From Stenotrophomonas pavanii (GTDB lineage Bacteria; Pseudomonadota; Gammaproteobacteria; Xanthomonadales; Xanthomonadaceae), in assembly GCF_900101175.1 (NCBI RefSeq), contig NZ_FNFQ01000011.1, positions 62,001-126,000 on the forward strand: a stretch of DNA of 64,000 bases. Direction: 5' to 3'. The notes below the pieces were generated by a model, which had not been told where the DNA came from, ran no database searches, and saw only the letters and a list, made by a program, of their open reading frames with translations. How positions within the stretch are numbered: the first letter of the stretch is position 1; each line of letters starts with the position of its first letter. This document shows, one piece after another, positions 18,692 to 26,679 of this stretch. A program made the translations under genes and the position numbers.

Positions 18692-19135
18692 CTAGACCCT
18701 CCGCTCCATCTCCACGGCGTCGATCCCGGCGCCGTGGCCATTGGACACGATCCGCGTCACCTGGAAGCCCAGGCCAGCATAGAAGCCCTGGGTGTGCTGG
18801 CTGGTGCTGAGCGTGATGCGCTTGATCGAGGGATCCGCTTCGGCCTGGCGCAGGCGAGCCAGCGCCAGTTCGCGGCCCAGTCCCTGCCGGTGCAGCGCGC
18901 GCTGCACCATGCCCCAGCAGAAGCCGGCACTGCTGTCGCCGCGTCGCGACAGGCCGCCACAGGCCACGATGCTGCCGTCGCGCTCGATGACCTGGAATGC
19001 GCAGTCCACGGCCTGTTCGCGCAGGAAGCGTTCAAAGTCGCTGCGCTCTTCGGGCGCGAAGTAGGTGGGCACGTTGCTGTCGAACATCGACAGGCAGGCG
19101 CGGGCATCTGCGGGGCGGTAGAGGCGGAGGTTCAT
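18692..19135 (-). CDS. GNAT-family N-acetyltransferase
   Basis: 147-residue acetyltransferase starting MNLRLYRPADARACLSMFDSNV, a typical GNAT N-terminus. The acetyl-CoA loop is seen in VQRALHRQGLGRELALARLRQAE (Q-x-x-G-x-G/A), and the fold ends with STSQHTQGFYAGLGFQVT, the usual 'Y-x-x-x-G-F' strand. In-frame ATGs at 19147 and 19174 would extend it; the chosen start matches family length. No clear ribosome site for any. Substrate unknown. Confidence 0.85.
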   Translation of the reverse strand: MNLRLYRPADARACLSMFDSNVPTYFAPEERSDFERFLREQAVDCAFQVIERDGSIVACGGLSRRGDSSAGFCWGMVQRALHRQGLGRELALARLRQAEADPSIKRITLSTSQHTQGFYAGLGFQVTRIVSNGHGAGIDAVEMERRV

Positions 19136-19174
19136 GGGAAAGGCCATGGAGTTGCCCGGCTGCATTTCAACCAT

Positions 19175-19449
19175 CCAGGCGTTGGGAGGGGGCGAAGCGT
19201 TCCAGGGTACATGGAGCGATGCCGATCCTTTTACAGCTGACGTCTCCCCGCTCGAATGACCGTGCGGAACGCAGGCGCCTTTACCAGGCGGGTGCGTCGG
19301 TGGCGGGCAATGGCGAGGCGCATCCGGTCGCGATGGCGTGCAGTGGGGCGCGATGGCTTCTGGGCTATGCTGTCGACACGTGGGACTGACCGCGCGGCAG
19401 GATCCGCCGGCCCCATTCGTGTTCCCGCCTGCAACGGAGCTGCCCAGCG
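19175..19449. other. 275-bp intergenic region
   Basis: Divergent spacer between the GNAT gene and the DUF3592 gene. No RNA gene, repeat or convincing promoter was recognised. Confidence 0.4.
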
Positions 19450-19860
19450 ATGCCCGAACCTTCTTTTTTCCGGCCTGCCCCGATCATGCGCGGCCTGCTG
19501 TTTGGCACGGTGGGTCTGTTGATCCTTGCCGTGGCCGCCTTCGAGGTGACGCATCGCCTTGAGTTCCTGCAGGTCGCGCAGGCCGTTGATGGCCAGGTCG
19601 AGCGCCTGAACGCCGGCGGATCGCATCCGCAGGTCGCGTTCACCACCGCGACCGGCCAACGCGTCTCGTACCCGCAGGGCGGCATGATCTTCGGCTATGA
19701 GCCCGGGCAGCCGGTACGCGTGCTGTACGACCCGGCGCAACCGCGGCTGGAGCCGGTCCTGGATACGTTCGGTGCGCTGTGGGGAATGACGGTCGTGTGG
19801 GTGCTGCTGGGGCTGGCGTTCGTCGGCGCCTGCGTGCGCGGACTGCTCCGGCGCAGATGA
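19450..19860 (+). CDS. DUF3592-like membrane protein
   Basis: 136 residues: one membrane helix at about 14-34 (GLLFGTVGLLILAVAAFEV), a periplasmic or external beta-rich domain (DGQVERLNAGGSHPQVAFTTATGQRVSY...VRVLYDPAQPRLEPV) and a second helix near 108-130. The arrangement and the 'G..V.V.YDP..P..' motif fit DUF3592 proteins, whose function is not known. It ends 100 bp before a displaced tRNA terminator at the left edge of the mobile element. Confidence 0.75.
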   Translation: MPEPSFFRPAPIMRGLLFGTVGLLILAVAAFEVTHRLEFLQVAQAVDGQVERLNAGGSHPQVAFTTATGQRVSYPQGGMIFGYEPGQPVRVLYDPAQPRLEPVLDTFGALWGMTVVWVLLGLAFVGACVRGLLRRR

Positions 19861-19962
19861 CTCGCGGCGGATCGCGCGGCGTCGGCGGGCGGGCCGTTGG
19901 ACCGGCCACGGCGGCAGGGCCTGTTCAGTCCGGTAGTACCTGCGGCGCTTCCCGCCAGCCCA

Positions 19963-19990
19963 ATAAAAAAGCCGCCCAGGGGGCGGCTTC
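19963..19990 (-). terminator. Original terminator of tRNA-Ser(GGA), displaced by the island
   Basis: On the minus strand GCCGCCC (19981-19987) pairs with GGGCGGC (19971-19977) and runs into six T. It is near-identical to the terminator after tRNA-Ser(CGA) at 2919-2943, including the linking GATAAA after CCA. It now lies 3.3 kb from tRNA-Ser(GGA). Confidence 0.85.
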
Positions 19991-20000
19991 TTCATTTATC

Positions 20001-20017
20001 TGGCGGAGAGAGGGGGA
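20001..20017. repeat. Distal att repeat of the tRNA-Ser element
   Basis: 17-bp copy of the last bases of tRNA-Ser(GGA), identical to 23340-23356. Bases beyond 20017 no longer match the tRNA. Confidence 0.88.
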
Positions 20018-20127
20018 GGCAGTTGAGTCCAGCCTAACCCCCTGTTCTCGCTGGCAAAACACAAACCGAATTGTGCCCTGCTGTGTGCCACCGGGTGCGC
20101 AGTGTAGCCGACCACCGGCCACTAGGT

Positions 20128-21630
20128 CTATCGACCTGGTGGCCTTGGCCCCTTCGCCAGCGGCCCGACCGGCTTGGACATGGCCGCCCGTGGCGGCGGC
20201 GGTGCCGCCGCTGCGGCTGGACGGGGCGCAGCCCCAATCCCCGCTCTTGCGGCCCGCGCAGCGCGGGCCGCTGCTTTGGCGGCGAACGTCACCGGCATCG
20301 AACGCACTTTGTCCGACGCCACCGCCCGCAGCTTCCGGCCACCCCGTGCATGCGACCGCTTGCCATAGAAGGCCAACGACGCAGTGCTGGCGTGGCCCAT
20401 GGCCGCCGCCGCCTCCTCCGCTGACTTTTGACCGGTGGCCACCTGCTCTTTTAGCTCGCTGGCGACCTGATGGCGGAACGAGTAGCACGACATACCAACT
20501 CCCGCACGCAGGGCGCGATTGAGGCTGCGCACGTCCGCGTCCGTCGTTTTCAATGCCCATTTTCCGCCCGCCGCCTTCACCTGAGCCGCCAGCACTGCCG
20601 CCGCCCCGCTATCTGCGGGGAATTGAAGCACGCGGTCATGGTGGCCCCGGTTCCCGCCGTTCCACTTCGCACCCAGCAAAGTAGCTCGGAGTACCATCCG
20701 TCCGCCCTTGCTGCGCAAGGCTTCCAGCCGCACGCCGTTGCGCAGTTCAGCAGGTCGGCAGCCGGTCAAGGCCAGCACAATCAACCGCTCGCCATGGCGC
20801 TCCTGGACGCGCTGTTGCTGCCCCAGCAGCGCGCCCGCCGCCAAGTCTGGCGACGGCGCGCGCGTGTTGCGCTTCGATTTTGAAGGCTTACGTTCCGCTT
20901 CCGGTTTGTCCTTCCACGTCAGACGGCCCGGCTGAAGGAACATCTCATCCAGCACCGCCGCCAGCCGGAAAGCGCGTTCCGTGCGACGCTGGGCGCTGGC
21001 GAGGTCGCCACGCTTCATCGCCCGCTCACTCGCTGCCCGCCATTCCCGCGCGTCCTCCGCCATGCAGAACCGGCAGGCCGTGCGCAGAAAGTCGTAGTGT
21101 GCGCGTGTGCTAGCCGCCTCCAGCGCTGTCAGGCCGGAGGCTCGCAGGTTGTCGTAGGCTCGCCGATACTTGACCGCTGTGTCCGTGCCGACCTCGCGCC
21201 GGGGGCACTCGGCCAGCACGGCCCGCGTCTGCTGATCTGCGTGAAGGGTCCACGGCTTGCCGTCGCGTTGCGCCGCCTGCCGTGCTGACCGCTCCCGCTG
21301 CCTCAGCGCCGCGTCGTGCGTCCTCGCCCAGCCGTCGGCCACGGCCGCCGGTTGGGCCTCGGGCGCACGAGCCGCACGGCTCCCGCCGTGCTGCGCTCCG
21401 CGTGCTCCCGCACGCTCCGCCGTCCCTACGCTTTCGCTCCGGGCCGTGTGTCCTTCGCTCCCGCTACGGACACGGGAGCGCCCAAAATGGTTTGCACCAT
21501 TTCGGTCACTCCCCCCATTGTCGGTCACTTTCGTGACCGACAATGGGGAAGAGCTTGGCTTGGCTGATTTACGACTAAAAAACATTGGCGGGCGGTTTCT
21601 GATGGAAAGGCTATACCTCCATGCAACCAT
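20128..21630 (-). CDS. Tyrosine recombinase-like integrase, second gene of the element
   Basis: About 500 residues. A long charged N-terminus (1-150) is followed by a helical core-binding region and a catalytic domain: R292 in LTGCRPAELRN, R386 in CYSFRHQVASE (the usual HxxR His is replaced by Tyr), H413 in AAMGHAS and the nucleophile Y422 in LAFYGKR. The last 60 residues are a low-complexity Ala/Pro/Arg tail. Start choice is uncertain: ATG 21630 is used, TTG 21648 and ATG 21585 are also open and none has a good ribosome site. It may act with the other recombinase or regulate directionality. Confidence 0.82.
   Translation of the reverse strand: MVAWRYSLSIRNRPPMFFSRKSAKPSSSPLSVTKVTDNGGSDRNGANHFGRSRVRSGSEGHTARSESVGTAERAGARGAQHGGSRAARAPEAQPAAVADGWARTHDAALRQRERSARQAAQRDGKPWTLHADQQTRAVLAECPRREVGTDTAVKYRRAYDNLRASGLTALEAASTRAHYDFLRTACRFCMAEDAREWRAASERAMKRGDLASAQRRTERAFRLAAVLDEMFLQPGRLTWKDKPEAERKPSKSKRNTRAPSPDLAAGALLGQQQRVQERHGERLIVLALTGCRPAELRNGVRLEALRSKGGRMVLRATLLGAKWNGGNRGHHDRVLQFPADSGAAAVLAAQVKAAGGKWALKTTDADVRSLNRALRAGVGMSCYSFRHQVASELKEQVATGQKSAEEAAAAMGHASTASLAFYGKRSHARGGRKLRAVASDKVRSMPVTFAAKAAARAARAARAGIGAAPRPAAAAAPPPPRAAMSKPVGPLAKGPRPPGR
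21513..21548. promoter_or_regulatory. Perfect 16-bp inverted repeat with 4-nt loop
   Basis: CCCCATTGTCGGTCAC (21513-21528), loop TTTC, then the exact complement to 21548. A further GGTCAC lies at 21504-21509. It falls inside the predicted N-terminal codons of the second recombinase gene, so either the true start is downstream or the site doubles as coding DNA. Could be an operator, a recombinase arm site or an attenuating hairpin. Confidence 0.6.
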
Positions 21631-21634
21631 GAAT

Positions 21635-21670
21635 CCGGAACTTGGCAAGACACCCCCTTGCCGTTTCCGG
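21635..21670. promoter_or_regulatory. Imperfect inverted repeat before the small RHH-like gene
   Basis: CCGGAACTTGGCAAG (21635-21649) and CTTGCCGTTTCCGG (21657-21670) are complementary with one bulge. It lies between the divergent small gene (ATG 21692) and the second recombinase gene, a natural place for an operator bound by the small protein. Confidence 0.5.
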
Positions 21671-21691
21671 ATTGCCCGCTACGTTAGGCAC

Positions 21692-21883
21692 ATGCCAACC
21701 GCCGAGCATATCCGTCGCCGCCGCGCCACCCTCAAACGGCTTGACCTCTACTTACCGCCAGAGGTCGCCGAGCGTTTGCGTGCTGTTGCTGCTGCCGAAG
21801 GCTTGCGCCCCGGCGTCCTTGCCTGTCGCCTACTCACGGCTTCAGTCAGTAGCGGGCGCAGCGCGTCCAAGTCCAAGCCGTAA
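21692..21883 (+). CDS. Small ribbon-helix-helix-like DNA-binding protein
   Basis: 63 residues: MPTAEHIRRRRATLKRLDLYLPPEVAERLRAVAAAEGLRPGVLACRLL... The 'KRLDLYLPPEVAERLRAVAAAEG' stretch fits a ribbon-helix-helix fold (short strand, then two helices), as in Arc/CopG-type regulators and some excisionases. Its 3' part overlaps the end of the first recombinase gene antiparallel by 136 bp. Inferred role: regulator or directionality factor of the element. It could be a chance reading frame, but the fold pattern and the upstream inverted repeat argue for a gene. Confidence 0.55.
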   Translation: MPTAEHIRRRRATLKRLDLYLPPEVAERLRAVAAAEGLRPGVLACRLLTASVSSGRSASKSKP

Positions 21884-23256
21884 GCCAGCACTGACAGCCC
21901 TGGCGAGTTACCCACACCGGCGAGTTTCTCCGCTGCGGTAAAGTCCCGGCTGTAGGTGCTGTGGTGTTCGTCGTCGAGTTCGTGCCCGGTGATTTGAACG
22001 CGAAGCTCCGACGGCACACCGGCCCCCTGCATTTCTTGAATGACTGTTTTGCGCAGGCTATGGAACCCTCGCTTTGCTGGCTTCCATTCGCCCGACAGGT
22101 TGCCGAGGTAGTAGCCGAACGCTTTGCTAATCCAGTTTCCTGCGCCGTTTTTAGCGGTTGCGGAAGCTTGCGGGAAAACGCGCCAGTCGCCCCGGCCACG
22201 CAAGCTGTCCACATATTCGAGAAAGCCTAACGAAAGCAGATCCGAGTGGATGGGAACCACGCGGTTCGACACTTCCGTCTTTACACTTTGGTGGTCTCCT
22301 TCGTCGCAGAAACGAAAGGAGGGGACGCCATCCACCTCGGCTACGTCAAGGGTCAGCAGTTGCCCAACTTCGCCGGCCCGCGCACCGGTGTAAAGGCCGA
22401 TCAGGGCCGCCCATTTTGCTCCCGGTGACAATCGGGCAAAGTTCGCAGGAGAGTAGAGGGCGCCGATTTGCTGCTGATCGAACGGCTTGAACCCTAACTT
22501 CTTGCGTTGCCGCTTTTCTTTTGTCGTGTAGCGGATATGGCCCTGCGCAGGGTTGTCACCGGCCGGGTAATGGCCCGACGCCTGCGCCCACGCGAAAAAG
22601 CCGCCAGCGCCGCCGAGGTAAGACTGTTTGTTGAACACCGTGGGCGTAGCCGCTCCGCCATCGCGCAGGTGTTGGTAGAAACGCGCCATATCCGGGCGCG
22701 CGATGGTGTGAACTTGCCGACTTACACCTAGATAGTCCGCCAGCGCTGTCACGGCAGTTTTTTTGATGGTCAGGGTCTTTGGCCGGGTAGTGGCCTCCAA
22801 ACTCTTTAGCCATGCCTCGCCTGCTTTAGCCAGTGTGATGGTCTCGGCGACGGGCGGCGGGGCAGCTGGCTCAACCAAGGCGGCACGCGGAGCGAAATCG
22901 AAGCGCCCGATAGCTTCCAAGGCTTCCATCGCTCGGGCATGGTCAGCGGCATCGTTGGCGCGCAGTCTGCCGCCGCCAGGGAGGTCGATTTCATACCGCT
23001 TGGCCCCGTTTTTAGCCACGCTGGCCACCACGTCGGCCACGCTGATTTTCTTTTCCATGCCGCCCCGCAACTCATCGAAAACCGCAGCATAGCGGCCCGA
23101 CAATTCAAGTGCGGCAAGGCGTGCGGTCAGCAGGTTGGCACCCAGTGGGCGCTTGATGAAGTCGCGCCCGACAGCGGCCCGCAGGTCAGCAGGGACGCGG
23201 ATACGAAACACGAAACGGCCCGACGCGGTGCGGGTGAGGTAGTGAGGGAAAGCCAT
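21748..23256 (-). CDS. Tyrosine-type site-specific integrase next to tRNA-Ser
   Basis: About 502 residues from ATG 23256 (MAFPHYLTRTASGRFVFRIRVPADLR, a typical phage/island integrase N-terminal region). Core-binding domain about 140-240, catalytic domain about 265-450 with R293 (YTGARAGEVGQL), H399 and R402 (FHSLRKT), H425 (ITGHELDD) and Tyr435 (HHSTYSRD). A TTG at 23304 would add 16 residues but overlaps the terminator. Its position beside the tRNA makes it the likely enzyme that inserts the element there. Confidence 0.93.
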   Translation of the reverse strand: MAFPHYLTRTASGRFVFRIRVPADLRAAVGRDFIKRPLGANLLTARLAALELSGRYAAVFDELRGGMEKKISVADVVASVAKNGAKRYEIDLPGGGRLRANDAADHARAMEALEAIGRFDFAPRAALVEPAAPPPVAETITLAKAGEAWLKSLEATTRPKTLTIKKTAVTALADYLGVSRQVHTIARPDMARFYQHLRDGGAATPTVFNKQSYLGGAGGFFAWAQASGHYPAGDNPAQGHIRYTTKEKRQRKKLGFKPFDQQQIGALYSPANFARLSPGAKWAALIGLYTGARAGEVGQLLTLDVAEVDGVPSFRFCDEGDHQSVKTEVSNRVVPIHSDLLSLGFLEYVDSLRGRGDWRVFPQASATAKNGAGNWISKAFGYYLGNLSGEWKPAKRGFHSLRKTVIQEMQGAGVPSELRVQITGHELDDEHHSTYSRDFTAAEKLAGVGNSPGLSVLAYGLDLDALRPLLTEAVSRRQARTPGRKPSAAATARKRSATSGGK

Positions 23257-23300
23257 CGGGATGTGCCCCGATTTGTGCCCTGCCCGCGACTTCTCCGCCA

Positions 23301-23330
23301 ACAAAAAAGCCCCTGTAAAAACAGGGGCTT
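23301..23330 (-). terminator. Element-borne terminator for tRNA-Ser(GGA)
   Basis: On the minus strand AAGCCCCTGT, TTTT loop, ACAGGGGCTT and a run of six T, 10 bp after the tRNA CCA. A perfect 10-bp stem. The element thus replaces the displaced terminator and insulates its integrase gene from the tRNA promoter. Confidence 0.88.
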
Positions 23331-23339
23331 ATGTAATGC

Positions 23340-23432
23340 TGGCGGAGAGAGGGGGATTCGAACCCCCGAAGCGCGGTTTAGACGCTTACACACTTTCCAG
23401 GCGTGCTCCTTCAACCACTCGGACACCTCTCC
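23340..23432 (-). tRNA. tRNA-Ser (anticodon GGA)
   Basis: Type II tRNA of 93 nt with encoded CCA: acceptor GGAGAGG/CTCTCC with G discriminator, D region GTGTCCGAGTGGTTGAAGGA, anticodon stem CACGC/GTGTG with loop CTGGAAA giving GGA, long variable arm, T arm GGGGGTTCGAATCCCCC. It is the attachment site of the neighbouring element. Confidence 0.97.
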
Positions 23433-23470
23433 GGATCCTGCCATCGGCAAACGCCTCAGCAGGGGCGCAG

Positions 23471-23499
23471 ATTCTAGCGGGCGGCGCGGCCGGACACAA
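23471..23499 (-). promoter_or_regulatory. Sigma-70 promoter of tRNA-Ser(GGA)
   Basis: Minus strand TTGTGT (23499-23494), exactly 17 bp, TAGAAT (23476-23471), about 40 bp before the tRNA. Confidence 0.7.
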
Positions 23500-23593
23500 G
23501 CACCCCGGCCAGGCAACACATCCGGGGGCGATGTTGGCGAGGGGGCTGGACAGGCATGGCACAATGGAACATCCGATGGAAAACGGTGGCCTG

Positions 23594-25603
23594 ATGTCCT
23601 ATCTCGTCCTTGCCCGCAAGTGGCGTCCGAAGCGTTTTGCCGAGCTGGTGGGCCAGGAACACGTGGTCCGTGCGCTCAGCAATGCGCTGGACAGCGGCCG
23701 GGTCCACCACGCGTTCCTGTTCACCGGCACCCGCGGCGTGGGCAAGACCACCATCGCGCGCATCTTCGCCAAGTCGCTGAACTGCGAGCAGGGCACCAGC
23801 GCCGACCCCTGCGGCCAGTGTGCAGCCTGCCTGGACATCGACGCCGGCCGCTACATCGACCTGCTGGAAATCGACGCCGCGTCCAACACCGGCGTGGACG
23901 ACGTGCGCGAGGTGATCGAGAACGCGCAGTACATGCCCTCGCGCGGCAAGTACAAGGTCTACCTGATCGACGAAGTGCACATGCTGTCCAAGGCGGCGTT
24001 CAACGCGCTGCTGAAGACGCTGGAAGAGCCACCGGAGCACGTCAAGTTCCTGCTGGCCACCACCGATCCGCAGAAGCTGCCGGTCACCGTGCTCAGCCGC
24101 TGCCTGCAGTTCAACCTCAAGCGCCTGGATGAAGACCAGATCCAGGGCCAGATGACCCGCATCCTGGCGGCCGAAGCGATCGAGGCCGACGGCAGTGCCA
24201 TCGTGCAGCTGGCCAAGGCTGCTGACGGCAGCCTGCGCGATGGCCTGTCGCTGCTGGACCAGGCGATCGCCTATGCCGGCGGCGCGCTGCGCGAGGACGT
24301 GGTGCGCACCATGCTGGGCACCGTGGACCGCACCCAGGTGGCGGCGATGCTGGATGCGCTGGCCGAGGGCGATGGCCCGTGGCTGCTGCAGGTGGTCGCG
24401 GCGCTGGCCGAGTTCTCGCCGGACTGGAGTGGCGTGCTGGAAGCGCTGGCCGAAGGGCTGCACCGCATCCAGGTGCAGCAGCTGGTGCCGGGCGCCGCTG
24501 TTGCGGAAGGCCTGGATGTGGCGGCATTCGCCGAGCGCCTGCGCCCGGAAGTGGTGCAGCTCTGGTACCAGATGGCCCTGAACGGCCGTCGCGACCTGCC
24601 GCTGGCACCGAGCCCGCGCGCGGGCTTCGAGATGGCGGTGCTGCGCATGCTGGCGTTCCGTCCGGCCGCAGCGGTACCGCCGGTGCCGAAGGCGATCGAC
24701 GGTGCGGCGGGCGGCACGGCAGGTGGCAACGCTGCCGGTGGCGGCGGCGGTGCCGGTAGCCACGAAGCGACGCCGGCCGCTGCCGCTGCTTCGGCCAGCC
24801 CGGCCGTGGCGGCGCAGGTGGCCGCTCCGGTACAGGCCGTTCCGCGCGAACCTGATCCCGAACCGGAGCCGGCCCCGCAGCCGGAGCCGGATCCGACGCC
24901 TGAGCCCGAGCCGGTTCCGGTGGAGGAACCCGAGTCGCCGCCGCCAGTGAAGGCGGAGGCGGCAAGCGACGACCTGCCACCGTGGGCCACCCAGGACGCG
25001 GAGGCGCGTGATGAGGCGCTGGCCGCGGAGATGGCGGGCCCGGACGCGGCCATGGTCGCGCCCTGGCATGAGCCTCCGGCTCCCGCCGCAGTCGCTGGCG
25101 AGCCTGCGCGGCCGGAGCGTCCGTTCCGCGCCGAAGGCATTGCCATTGCGCCGGTCGAACCCGCCCCGGTGCGTGATGTAGCGCCGCCGGACGGTGTCAG
25201 CGAGCTGGCCACTGCCGAAGACTGGCTGGACCTGGTGGCCACCAGTGGCCTCAGCGGCCCCTCGCGGCAGCTGGCTGCCAACGCCGCGTTCATCAGCTGC
25301 CAGCACGGGACCTTGAAACTGGGCCTTTCGCCCGGATTTGAATACCTGCGCTCGGAGCGCGCGCTGGCTGCCCTCGGCGAGATGCTGCAGAAGGCCCTCG
25401 GCCAGGCGCCGAAGATCGTGGTCGAGACCGTGGAAACCGAACACGTTCCGGCCGAGACCCTGCATCAGCGGGCCGACCGCCAGCGCGGCGAGCGGCAGCA
25501 GGTGGCAGAGGCCGTTTTCATGGACGACCCGGAAGTGCAGGTGCTGATCCAACAGCACGGCGCGCGGGTTGTTTCCGATTCCATCCGTTCTTTTGACGAG
25601 TAA
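23594..25603 (+). CDS. dnaX: DNA polymerase III subunits gamma/tau
   Basis: Clamp-loader ATPase, 669 residues from ATG 23594 (MSYLVLARKWRPKRFAELVGQEHVV). Visible: Walker A GTRGVGKTT, zinc-binding CGQCAACLDID, Walker B/DExH region VYLIDEVHML, sensor/arginine finger SRCLQFNLKRL. Residues about 365-560 are a Pro/Ala/Glu-rich linker, then the tau C-terminal domain that binds the polymerase. I see no A-rich slippery heptamer for making a short gamma form. An in-frame ATG at 23576 (MENGGL) is possible. Followed after 6 bp by ybaB. Confidence 0.96.
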   Translation: MSYLVLARKWRPKRFAELVGQEHVVRALSNALDSGRVHHAFLFTGTRGVGKTTIARIFAKSLNCEQGTSADPCGQCAACLDIDAGRYIDLLEIDAASNTGVDDVREVIENAQYMPSRGKYKVYLIDEVHMLSKAAFNALLKTLEEPPEHVKFLLATTDPQKLPVTVLSRCLQFNLKRLDEDQIQGQMTRILAAEAIEADGSAIVQLAKAADGSLRDGLSLLDQAIAYAGGALREDVVRTMLGTVDRTQVAAMLDALAEGDGPWLLQVVAALAEFSPDWSGVLEALAEGLHRIQVQQLVPGAAVAEGLDVAAFAERLRPEVVQLWYQMALNGRRDLPLAPSPRAGFEMAVLRMLAFRPAAAVPPVPKAIDGAAGGTAGGNAAGGGGGAGSHEATPAAAAASASPAVAAQVAAPVQAVPREPDPEPEPAPQPEPDPTPEPEPVPVEEPESPPPVKAEAASDDLPPWATQDAEARDEALAAEMAGPDAAMVAPWHEPPAPAAVAGEPARPERPFRAEGIAIAPVEPAPVRDVAPPDGVSELATAEDWLDLVATSGLSGPSRQLAANAAFISCQHGTLKLGLSPGFEYLRSERALAALGEMLQKALGQAPKIVVETVETEHVPAETLHQRADRQRGERQQVAEAVFMDDPEVQVLIQQHGARVVSDSIRSFDE

Positions 25604-25609
25604 GACACC

Positions 25610-25930
25610 ATGCGCGGAAACATCGCCCAACTGATGCAGCAGGCCCAGAAGATGCAGGAAAACCTGCAGAAGGCCCAGGAAGAAATCGCCCGGATCGAAG
25701 TGACCGGCAGCGCCGGCGGCGGCATGGTCAGCGTGACCCTGACCGGTGCCAAGGAATGCCGCAAGGTGCGCATCGACCCGTCGCTGACCAGCGACCCGGA
25801 GATGCTGGAAGACCTGATCGCCGCCGCCTTCAACGACGCCTCGAACAAGATCGACGCCGAGTCGAAGTCGAAGATGGGTTCGGCCACCGCCGGCATGCAG
25901 CTGCCGCCGGGCATGAAGCTGCCGTTCTGA
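25610..25930 (+). CDS. ybaB: YbaB/EbfC nucleoid-associated protein
   Basis: 106 residues beginning [46 protein letters not shown], the tweezer-like dimeric DNA-binding family. Coiled helix 1-30, then a beta sheet, ending [10 protein letters not shown] as usual. dnaX-ybaB-recR order is widely conserved. Confidence 0.96.
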   Translation: MRGNIAQLMQQAQKMQENLQKAQEEIARIEVTGSAGGGMVSVTLTGAKECRKVRIDPSLTSDPEMLEDLIAAAFNDASNKIDAESKSKMGSATAGMQLPPGMKLPF

Positions 25931-25937
25931 TTGCCAG

Positions 25938-25995
25938 CGTGGCACCCGTGCAAGCGGGTGCCACGGAATCTGTAGCCGTCGAGCTTGCTCGACGC
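25938..25995. repeat. Two palindromes between ybaB and recR (hairpin plus SMAG unit)
   Basis: CGTGGCACCCG (25938-25948) pairs with CGGGTGCCACG (25955-25965), an 11-bp stem; next a GTAG-headed SMAG-type unit 25972-25995 with GTCGAGC/GCTCGAC. No T-run, so more likely an mRNA-stabilising REP than a full terminator. Confidence 0.7.
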
Positions 25996-26012
25996 CATGA
26001 AAGCACGCCGCC

Positions 26013-26612
26013 GTGTCCGCACCCCTGCTTGAACAATTGATCGACGCGCTGCGGGTGCTGCCTGGCGTAGGCCAGAAGACCGCACAGCGCATGGCCTACC
26101 ACCTGCTCGAACGCGAGCGCGAAGGTGGCCAGCGCCTGGCCGAGACGCTGGCCCTGGCGGTGGAGCGCATCGGCCACTGCGCGCAGTGCCGCGACTTCAG
26201 CGAAACCGAGCTGTGCCCGACCTGCGCCAACAGCAGCCGCGAGCGCAGCCAGCTGTGCGTGGTCGAATCGCCGGCCGACCGCCTGGCCATCGAAAACGCC
26301 ACCGGCTTCCGCGGTGTCTACTTCGTGCTGCAGGGCCGGTTGTCGCCGCTCGATGGCGTCGGCCCGCGCGAGCTGGGCCTGGAGCAGCTGGAACAACGGC
26401 TGGCCGAAGGTGAGGTGCAGGAGCTGATCATCGCCACCAGTGCCACCGTCGAAGGCGAAGCCACCGCGCACTACCTTGCGCAGCTGGCGCGCGCGCGCAA
26501 GGTGCAGCCCAGCCGGCTGGCGCAGGGCCTGCCGCTGGGCGGCGAGCTTGAATACGTTGACCGCGGCACGCTGTCGCACGCGTTTGGAACGCGCAGCGAA
26601 TTCCGCGATTGA
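26013..26612 (+). CDS. recR: Recombination mediator RecR
   Basis: 199 residues from GTG 26013 ([32 protein letters not shown]). Helix-hairpin-helix LPGVGQKTA, four-Cys zinc finger CAQC...CPTC near 57-72, then the Toprim domain ([19 protein letters not shown]...). Works with RecF/RecO to load RecA on gapped DNA. Last gene of dnaX-ybaB-recR. Confidence 0.96.
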   Translation: MSAPLLEQLIDALRVLPGVGQKTAQRMAYHLLEREREGGQRLAETLALAVERIGHCAQCRDFSETELCPTCANSSRERSQLCVVESPADRLAIENATGFRGVYFVLQGRLSPLDGVGPRELGLEQLEQRLAEGEVQELIIATSATVEGEATAHYLAQLARARKVQPSRLAQGLPLGGELEYVDRGTLSHAFGTRSEFRD

Positions 26613-26679
26613 GCAGGCGCCGGGCAGCGCCCGGCGCGACCGGCCTACAATGCGGAAGACACTCCCGCCGAGGCCGACC

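Larger units (their letters stand above)
20001..23356. mobile_element. tRNA-Ser integrated element with two tyrosine recombinases
   Basis: A 3.34-kb insertion bounded by the 17-bp direct repeat TGGCGGAGAGAGGGGGA (20001-20017 and 23340-23356). The right copy is the 3' end of tRNA-Ser(GGA). Contents: two tyrosine recombinase genes on the minus strand and one small plus-strand gene. No cargo, transfer or replication gene is visible. It supplies a new terminator for the tRNA. Joining the two repeats would restore a tRNA followed directly by its ancestral terminator, so the boundaries are well supported. Confidence 0.88.

Noticed and set aside
23594..25603. Possible programmed frameshift site in dnaX.
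   Set aside because: No A-rich slippery heptamer with a following stem was found.
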